Position numbers and translations under genes: made by a program
The notes under the pieces: generated by a model
The model's database searches: none
What the model was told of the DNA's origin: nothing
Seen by the model: only the letters and a program-made list of their open reading frames with translations
NCBI GenBank assembly: GCA_003225005.1
Contig: QIAN01000157.1
Coordinates: 1-50,208, forward strand
Length of the DNA: 50,208 bases
Source of the DNA: Acidobacteriota bacterium
GTDB lineage: Bacteria; Acidobacteriota; Terriglobia; Terriglobales; Acidobacteriaceae
Direction: 5' to 3'
Shown here: positions 44,631 to 50,208 of the stretch, piece by piece
Numbering within the stretch: position 1 is the stretch's first letter
Layout: every line of letters starts with the position of its first letter

Positions 44631-46124
44631 GTGAGTATGTCGAGCTTTCCCTTGCCTGATAATTCAAGTATTACCAGCTCTCCTGAGAAGCCACGACGAA
44701 ATGTTGAGCACAGCGCACTCCAATTCAGTCCAATCACGACTTCTCTAGGCAAAGAGTCGGTAGGCCCTGAACCCGAACTCCAGGCGATTTTGGAGCAGGC
44801 AATGGAGCGAACAGGGGCAACCGGAGCGGCTATTGTGCTCAGCACAGAAGACGCGGTGTGCTGCCGAGCCTCCACTGGTGCCCCCGCTCCAAAAGTGGGG
44901 GCGCGTTTGCAATCAGGCATGAGCCTGACCGGGCTTTGTCTCGGTACCGGCGAAATTCTGCTCTGCAACGACACTAATACCGATCGGCGGGTTGACCCCC
45001 AATTATGCAAAGAAATGGGCATCCGGTCCCTGCTGATATTGCCAGTTAAGCAGAATGCCAAGGTGGTGGGAGTGCTCGAAGTACTGTCCATCAACCCGAA
45101 TGCGTTCAATCAGCATGACATGACCGCGATGAGTAAGTTAGCCGATCGGGTATTACCATTGCCTTCGGAGTCCGCGACAATACCGGATCGATGCCGTGAT
45201 CAGCTCCCGAGCAAGGATATTGAGGCGGTAAGGGGTCTCCAAAAACACTTGGCCCATGCCGATGTACTCAAGGAGCATAACAACCGCCTACGAACCACGG
45301 ACGCGGCTGAAGCGCCCGAATGGAACGGGCACGATATGGGATCACAATTACCTGATCGGCCGGTAACTATGACGATCCCGGGGCATCCAATGGGGGCTCG
45401 CTGGTTAACAACAGGATTGGCCACTGCCCTTGCTCTGGTAATCGGCGGCTACGGATATCACCTCAATCATCCAAGAGCAGCAACAAACGTCGCAATACTT
45501 CCGATTGCGGCCGCGAACCACAAGCCGCCCATCCCGGATCAGCAGCATGTGTTGTCGGAACAAGACAAGAAGACCAATGGGCAACCGAAAGCGTCGGACA
45601 GTGTACTAACAGCCACCAGGCAAGAGCTTATTCTAGCAATTCAGGAAGCAGTTCAGGGCACGGATGTGAATCGCATAGTCAACCGAGCCGACGCGGGTGA
45701 TTCCATTGCTCAATATGAAATGGCTCTGCGATATGCTAATGGTGAAGGTGTGCCGCAGAACTACCGGGAGGCAATGGCATGGTTCGCGAAAGCGGCGGCA
45801 AACGGTAATGACAACGCGCAGTGGAAGCTCGGGCTTGGCTATATCAAAGGAATCGGAGTGCCTCATGATGAGCGCAAGGCAGTGTTGTGGTTCAAACGAG
45901 CCGCAAACCACGGCGATATCCGAGCACAGAGTGCTCTCAGTGACCTTTACTTGAGCGGTCGAGGCGTTCCAAGAGACTACGTACGTGCGTATACGTGGGC
46001 CAGTATCGCTACAGGATTGCGAGGAAACAACAACGACCGATTGAGGGTCATAGGATCGCGAATGACAGCAGCCCAGATTGAGGATGCCCGTCGGCGGATA
46101 TCCAGTTGGAGCGCCAGACGGTGA
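44631..46124 (+). CDS. GAF domain / transmembrane / Sel1-repeat protein
   Basis: 497 residues. The start is GTG at 44631, with an ATG at 44637 two codons on. A GAF domain spans about 45-175 (ATGAAIVLSTEDAVCCRAST, RSLLILPVKQNAKVVGVLEV), then a linker, one membrane helix at about 258-278 (WLTTGLATALALVIGGYGYHL), and three Sel1-type repeats at 358-465 (AQYEMALRYANGEGVPQN, AQWKLGLGYIKGIGVPHD, AQSALSDLYLSGRGVPRD). The layout is a small-molecule or redox sensor inside and a protein-binding repeat stack outside, or the reverse. Three Cys at 77, 78 and 103 in the GAF part could be redox sites. No output kinase or cyclase domain follows. Confidence 0.85.
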   Translation: MSMSSFPLPDNSSITSSPEKPRRNVEHSALQFSPITTSLGKESVGPEPELQAILEQAMERTGATGAAIVLSTEDAVCCRASTGAPAPKVGARLQSGMSLTGLCLGTGEILLCNDTNTDRRVDPQLCKEMGIRSLLILPVKQNAKVVGVLEVLSINPNAFNQHDMTAMSKLADRVLPLPSESATIPDRCRDQLPSKDIEAVRGLQKHLAHADVLKEHNNRLRTTDAAEAPEWNGHDMGSQLPDRPVTMTIPGHPMGARWLTTGLATALALVIGGYGYHLNHPRAATNVAILPIAAANHKPPIPDQQHVLSEQDKKTNGQPKASDSVLTATRQELILAIQEAVQGTDVNRIVNRADAGDSIAQYEMALRYANGEGVPQNYREAMAWFAKAAANGNDNAQWKLGLGYIKGIGVPHDERKAVLWFKRAANHGDIRAQSALSDLYLSGRGVPRDYVRAYTWASIATGLRGNNNDRLRVIGSRMTAAQIEDARRRISSWSARR

Positions 46125-46277
46125 AAGCTGCCCCGCCTGTCACACCTACTACCAATTCTGTGAGGTCAATGCAAGACAGGCTGCTTGGCGATCGCGTTTT
46201 TGCGCCGAAAGATCTCACCGATCGCAGACCGCTCCGAGTCATATCACCAGTCGAGGGATACGGTCGCCTAGAACTGC

Positions 46278-46628
46278 TTATGGAAGTTCGTTCACAGCGT
46301 GGGCACTTCCGCCCTCCGCTTTTATCGCTCTGACTTTCACCGGTTCCGGTTTCTTCCTGTCGCGAGCGGCTTCCTCCAGGTGGCCTTTGACCGCTTGCTC
46401 CAGCTGGCCCATAAGAGTTAGCAAAGTCTCGTCGCCCACGTCCAAAACGCTGCGCAGTTCCGTGCTGGCCCTCATAGCTTGCTGATACGCGTCGCGAGAT
46501 TTCGTTAAGAGTGGAATGCATTCGATGAACTTTTGGGCGTTTTCCGTGAACTCGAACACCGCTTCCTTGTATGTCGCCAGTGTACTTGGTGTGAGCTCAG
46601 TGCTCACGTCAGCATTTTCTTTCCACAT
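46278..46628 (-). CDS. Small helical cytoplasmic protein, unknown function
   Basis: 116 residues with an AAGGAG ribosome site. Mostly helix-forming (TLATYKEAVFEFTENAQKFI, LLTLMGQLEQAVKGHLEEAA), ending in a basic tail (RDRKKPEPVKVRAIKAEGG). No signal or membrane segment. The pattern resembles small acidobacterial proteins of unknown role. It is convergent with the GAF-Sel1 gene, 153 bases apart. Confidence 0.65.
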   Translation of the reverse strand: MWKENADVSTELTPSTLATYKEAVFEFTENAQKFIECIPLLTKSRDAYQQAMRASTELRSVLDVGDETLLTLMGQLEQAVKGHLEEAARDRKKPEPVKVRAIKAEGGSAHAVNELP

Positions 46629-46993
46629 ATACCTCGCTCCTTAACCTCTTAATTCCATTAATTCCGTGGCACGACGGTTGCAGATGCGCATTATGAACTT
46701 GTTGGCAAGAAGGGTCAAATGGGCGTATCTAGCCAATCTAGCCAATCTAGCCACGAAAGGATTTTTGCGGAGGCGGGAAATAGGTTGTAGGGGGGACACT
46801 CGGTGGTATCGGTCGTGCTGCGATACCCAAGCCCTTAAGCTAGGGAAAGGCTCGGACGAAGGCTGGCGGTAGAACTAATACCCGCAGGAGGCATTACGCA
46901 TCAGCAGATGGCGCGGAGCCCGAGTCTTCTGGTTTCTCCCGGCAGGAGTTTGGGATTCTTGCCCGGATGGCGGTACCAGCACAACTGCCACGG
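46629..46993. other. Intergenic stretch with short tandem repeats
   Basis: No intact gene. Contains TCTAGCCAA repeated at 46728-46753. The remainder has no supported frame. Confidence 0.4.
46728..46753. repeat. Three tandem copies of TCTAGCCAA
   Basis: Two full 9-base units and a third of eight bases (TCTAGCCA) in direct order, phased with no spacer. The unit length is not that of a helical operator array, so it may simply be a slippage repeat. Confidence 0.6.
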
Positions 46994-47080
46994 CTCGCAA
47001 ATCGCGCATTTCCAATCTTGCTCGATAATCTTCTGGTTCAGCAGCTTCCGCATCTCAGAGTTGAGGATTAAAGTGTTAGG
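46994..47080 (-). pseudogene. N-terminal scrap of an HNH endonuclease-like protein
   Basis: Leftward the frame reads LILNSEMRKLLNQKIIEQDW then KCAICE, matching the start of small HNH nucleases (first Cys-x-x-Cys of the zinc finger). The family residues after CAIC are not present and the frame ends at 46901. It lies immediately upstream of the ribonuclease gene and is probably a relic. Confidence 0.55.
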
Positions 47081-47112
47081 CTTTTGGATTCGATTCTTCC
47101 AACGGGTATTCC

Positions 47113-48582
47113 ATGAACGACTCTCACATAACGCAGCTTGACCTACAAGCAATGGCCGAGCAGATCATGCTAGAGCACGGCTTCGAACCCGAGTTTCCTG
47201 CGGCGGTTCAGCAGCAGTTAGCCGATATCAAGGCGCGGTCACCGCTGGCGCCTGTTTCTACCCAGGACGTGCGCGACCTGCGCGGGCTCCTCTGGTCGTC
47301 GATTGATAACGACACATCCCGCGACCTGGATCAGATTGAGGTGGCCGAGCGGCTCGCGAATGGCGATGTCAAAGTGATGGTTGGCATTGCGGACGTGGAT
47401 GCGTTTGTGGCGAAGGCTTCTCCGATTGATGACCATGCGGCCAAGGAGACGACCACGGTCTATACCGGGGTACGCAACTTCCCGATGCTGCCGGAGGAGC
47501 TTTCGACCGGGGTATCGTCCTTGCTTGAGAGCCAGGACAGGGTGGCTCTGGTCATCGAGTCTGTGGCGGGTGGGGATGGAAATGTGAGCTCAGGCATGGT
47601 GTATCCGGCGCTCGTGCGAAACAAGGCGCGACTTACTTACAAAGCGGTGGGTGACTGGCTGGAAGGGACAGCGGCGGCTCCGCCGAAGGTGGCTGCATCC
47701 TCCGAGTTGCAAGGCCAGCTCAAGTTGCAGAACGATGTTGCGCAGGCTCTGAAGAAACAGCGCTTTCTCCATGGGGCATTGAACATCGATACCAACGAAG
47801 TGCATCCGGTGTTGCTAAACGAGCAGGTGGTGGATATCGCAAAACAGGAGAGGAATCTTGCCACAGAGCTAATCGAGGATTTCATGATTGCTGCGAACGG
47901 AGTGGTGGCGCGCCTGCTCGAGAAGGTCTCATCACTGCGGCGCATTGTGAAGACTCCTGAGCGCTGGGACCGGATTGTTCAGCTGGCGGCGGCACGAGGT
48001 GAGACCCTACCGGCACAACCCGATTCCAAGGCGCTCAACGATTTTCTGCTCAAGCGCAAAGCGGCTGATCCGGACCACTTTGTGGACCTATCGTTGGCTG
48101 TCATCAAACTAATTGGGCCGGGCGAGTATGTGCTGGAGCGCCCGGGAGATCCGGAGCAGGGGCACTTCGGGCTGGCGGTTCAGGACTACACACACTCGAC
48201 CGCGCCGAACCGGCGGTTTGCTGATGTTGTCACGCAGAGATTGCTTAAGGCTTTTACCACTGGGACGCCGGGACCGTATTCCGATGAGGAACTGTCGGGT
48301 ATCGCCAAAAACTGCACACTCAAAGAAGATGCGGCGCGAAAAGTTGAGCGCGAAATGTCGAAGCGGCTGGCTGCGGTGGTAATGAGCAAGCGGATTGGCG
48401 AAATCTTCGACGCCATCGTCACCGGTGTGACTCCGCACGGAACGTTTATTCGCGTCAAGAAGCCTCACGTTGAAGGGTTACTGGCGCAAGGCTACCGGGG
48501 ATTGGACGTCGGGGATAAGCTGCGGGTCAAGCTTACGCGGACTGACGTCCAGTATGGATATATTGATTTTGTCCACGCCTGA
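47113..48582 (+). CDS. RNB-domain exoribonuclease (RNase II/R family)
   Basis: 489 residues. The RNB catalytic domain spans about 50-400, with the metal-site aspartates in SSIDNDTSRDLDQIE (canonical D-x-x-x-x-D-x-D-D), GVRNFPMLPEELSTGVSSLL and HSTAPNRRFADVVTQRLL. A short C-terminal S1-like barrel follows (FDAIVTGVTPHGTFIRVKK, GDKLRVKLTRTDVQ). The N-terminal cold-shock domains of RNase II/R are lacking, so this is a compact form. It should degrade single-stranded RNA 3' to 5'. The ATG is at 47113 with no strong ribosome site. No neighbours in RNA metabolism. Confidence 0.9.
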   Translation: MNDSHITQLDLQAMAEQIMLEHGFEPEFPAAVQQQLADIKARSPLAPVSTQDVRDLRGLLWSSIDNDTSRDLDQIEVAERLANGDVKVMVGIADVDAFVAKASPIDDHAAKETTTVYTGVRNFPMLPEELSTGVSSLLESQDRVALVIESVAGGDGNVSSGMVYPALVRNKARLTYKAVGDWLEGTAAAPPKVAASSELQGQLKLQNDVAQALKKQRFLHGALNIDTNEVHPVLLNEQVVDIAKQERNLATELIEDFMIAANGVVARLLEKVSSLRRIVKTPERWDRIVQLAAARGETLPAQPDSKALNDFLLKRKAADPDHFVDLSLAVIKLIGPGEYVLERPGDPEQGHFGLAVQDYTHSTAPNRRFADVVTQRLLKAFTTGTPGPYSDEELSGIAKNCTLKEDAARKVEREMSKRLAAVVMSKRIGEIFDAIVTGVTPHGTFIRVKKPHVEGLLAQGYRGLDVGDKLRVKLTRTDVQYGYIDFVHA

Positions 48583-48631
48583 TTGGCGGGGGGGACTCCG
48601 CAGTGGTCTCACCTTTCGAATCATGCGCAAC

Positions 48632-49951
48632 TTACTTCGCCTGCTTAAACACAGCGCCATCCTTCATCACAAAATTGACTTCTTTCAGCGCATCCATGTT
48701 GGTCAGAGGATCGCCTGAAACGGCAACAATATCGGCGTATGCGCCCGGTGCAATCACACCCAGTTCGCCTTTCACGTCCAGGAGTTCCGCGGCTTTCGAA
48801 GTCGCGGCCTTGATTGCATCTACCGGCGACATTCCAAACCTCACCATATACCCGAACTCCTGGGCGATGGGATCGGTCCAGGGGATGCCGCCCATATCTG
48901 TGCCGAAAGCAATCTTCACGCCGGCTTTAAGAGCTTTTTTGAACGAAACTTCATGGACTGACGCACGCGCGCGGTCGCGCTGGCCCTCCGGTGTGTTCTC
49001 AGGCGACCAGTCGTGGTAATACACCGCCAGAGTGGGTACCAACCACGTGCCTTGCCTGAGCATTTGCGCGATCGCATCATCATCCAGATCAAGGCCGTGC
49101 TCAATGGAATCGCAACCGCCATCCAGAGCGCGATGCAGCCCAATTCCACCATAGGCGTGGCACGCTACTTTGTGCTGCTGGCCGTGGGCTTCGTCGGTTA
49201 CCGCTTTGAGTTCTTCCACGGTAAGCGTGGGCTGCGAAACTAGGTGGCCCTGTTTGTCTACCCACGAGCGGTGCGTCATGTAAACCTTGATCCAGTCAGC
49301 GCCGTTTTCAAGCTGTTCGCGCGCCGCTTTGCGCAATTCCACCGAGCCATCCGCTAATTGCGCGCCTTTGGGAACCACGATATCCGGGTTGTAGCCTTCG
49401 AGCGGATAGCCGCCGGTGACAGAAATTGCGCGAGTCGAGGCGAAGATCCGCGGGCCTGGAATATAGCCCTTATTGATCGCCATCTTGATGCCAAGATCGC
49501 CGTAGCCTGCGCCTTCAGTCTCCACATCGCGGATAGTGGTAAAGCCCTGCTCCAGGCAGCGCCTCGCCGAAACTGTCGCCCGTGCCGCACGAAACGATGC
49601 CGGATACTTCAGCAGTTGAATGTCATATCCGCCTTCCGCCGGATCTTCCCCTTGAAGAAAAATGTGGGTATGCGCGTCAATCAGCCCGGGAAGAACTGTC
49701 ACATTCGATGGAAGATTGATGACCTCGGCTTCCGCAGGCGGCTTCCCTCCCTCGCTCACACTGGCGATCTTGTTTCCCTTCACCACGATCAATACGTCGT
49801 GCCGGGGGTGGGGGGACGTGCCGTCGATTAACGTGGCAGCGTGAATGGCGATGGTCTTTTCCGGAGCAGCGGGCTCTTGGGTCTTTTGCGCGAGCGTGGT
49901 GGACAACAACAGAACGAAGAAAATCGGCAGGATAGCGATGCGGCGTGGCAT
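48632..49951 (-). CDS. Secreted amidohydrolase, second paralogue
   Basis: 439 residues from the ATG at 49951. AAGGAG six bases ahead of it favours this start over an ATG at 49966. Signal peptide MPRRIAILPIFFVLLLSTTL. Metal-site motifs are complete: GLIDAHTHIF, GADWIKVYMTHRS lysine, ACHAYGG, SIEHGLDLDD and FGTDMGG. It shares the whole plan of the enzyme at 13949-15271, including the closing YADIVAVSGDPLTNMDAL, but differs enough to suggest different substrates. It likely cleaves amide-linked compounds in the periplasm. Confidence 0.92.
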   Translation of the reverse strand: MPRRIAILPIFFVLLLSTTLAQKTQEPAAPEKTIAIHAATLIDGTSPHPRHDVLIVVKGNKIASVSEGGKPPAEAEVINLPSNVTVLPGLIDAHTHIFLQGEDPAEGGYDIQLLKYPASFRAARATVSARRCLEQGFTTIRDVETEGAGYGDLGIKMAINKGYIPGPRIFASTRAISVTGGYPLEGYNPDIVVPKGAQLADGSVELRKAAREQLENGADWIKVYMTHRSWVDKQGHLVSQPTLTVEELKAVTDEAHGQQHKVACHAYGGIGLHRALDGGCDSIEHGLDLDDDAIAQMLRQGTWLVPTLAVYYHDWSPENTPEGQRDRARASVHEVSFKKALKAGVKIAFGTDMGGIPWTDPIAQEFGYMVRFGMSPVDAIKAATSKAAELLDVKGELGVIAPGAYADIVAVSGDPLTNMDALKEVNFVMKDGAVFKQAK

Positions 49952-50076
49952 TTCAGGCTCCTTCATCTACTATATCGAATACGAGAAGTGGAAGAAGGCC
50001 AACGGCCGGCTTAAAGCGTGCTGACGCCCGAGCAGATGACTGCGGCGGAAGCGACGGTTCTCAACGCGCACACGAG

Positions 50077-50208
50077 TTAGCAGTCGAAGTGGGCGCCGCC
50101 GAGCCGCTTGCTGCGGAACCGGTGTGGGGCTTGCATCAGCGCGATCAAACGGGCGGATCGAATCGGACCGATGCAGGGAATCAGGCGCAGCAGTTTCGCT
50201 GCCTCATG
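50077..50208 (-). pseudogene. IS110-family transposase, C-terminal fragment (partial at window end)
   Basis: Leftward from the window edge the frame reads HEAAKLLRLIPCIGPIRSAR and LIALMQAPHRFRSKRL before losing the pattern and reaching a stop at 50077-50079. This is the Transposase_20 core (LL-x-x-IPGIG-x-x-x-A-x-L ... P-x-RF-x-x-KR-x-L). The expected WAYSGL continuation with the catalytic serine region is replaced by GGAHFDC, so the copy is truncated or shifted here. Confidence 0.75.

Noticed and set aside
46106..46333. A 75-codon rightward frame after the GAF-Sel1 gene.
   Set aside because: Overlaps the end of that gene and the small helical gene on the other strand, with no ribosome site or recognisable pattern.
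46728..46753. Tandem TCTAGCCAA units considered as a CRISPR-like or iteron array.
   Set aside because: Only three short units without spacers. No replication or cas genes nearby.

Overview
The window reads as a chromosomal segment of an Acidobacteriota bacterium (Terriglobia-like). The taxonomic call is inference. It rests on Oar-type TonB-dependent receptors with an N-terminal carboxypeptidase-regulatory domain, many secreted hydrolases, Tat-exported sugar enzymes, a remnant ASPIC/UnbV domain and moderately GC-rich coding sequence. I see no rRNA, tRNA or CRISPR array.

Layout. Bases 1-1220 are a gene graveyard: the 5' part of an IS110-family transposase gene, a C-terminal scrap of an SRPBCC protein and a stop-interrupted membrane-protein scrap. 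Bases 1222-8762 hold two divergent catabolic modules. Leftward lie a two-subunit TPP-dependent 2-oxoacid decarboxylase and a metal-dependent cyclase/formamidase. Rightward lie two overlapping class V PLP enzymes, an amino-acid permease and a frameshifted FAD-linked oxidase. Bases 9027-18593 hold secreted or hydrolytic enzymes: a P1 self-processing aminopeptidase, an M2-like zinc peptidase, an amidohydrolase, a Rieske oxygenase and a CocE-type hydrolase. A TonB receptor relic with at least three frameshifts lies among them. Bases 19308-26945 hold a secreted duplicated-domain protein, an integrase relic running into a Tat-exported TIM-barrel isomerase, a Gfo/Idh/MocA oxidoreductase, a VOC protein, a Cys-rich protein and a membrane domain fused to a histidine acid phosphatase.

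Bases 27384-35255 are a sugar/outer-membrane region. It contains an ASPIC/UnbV relic, a 16-bp LacI-type palindrome, a receptor stub followed immediately by an intact 1135-residue receptor, an acidobacterial secreted protein, an iolB relic, a possible microprotein, a GRP-type sugar transporter and a decayed beta-propeller gene. Bases 35507-42258 are one export operon: three tandem HlyD-type adaptors, one MacB/FtsX-type permease and a TolC-type outer-membrane protein, with no ATPase. Bases 42685-46628 hold a SYLF-amidase fusion coupled to a secreted coiled protein, a GAF-TM-Sel1 protein and a small helical protein. The window ends with an HNH scrap, an RNB ribonuclease, a second secreted amidohydrolase and the 3' end of an IS110 transposase.

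The strongest general feature is the density of broken genes beside intact ones: at least nine recognisable relics in 50 kb. Several are broken by single-base shifts, so assembly or read error must be excluded for the near-intact ones (BBE oxidase, beta-propeller). The most unusual intact loci are the ATPase-less three-adaptor exporter, the SYLF-amidase fusion and the sugar isomerase whose expected ATG reads ACG.
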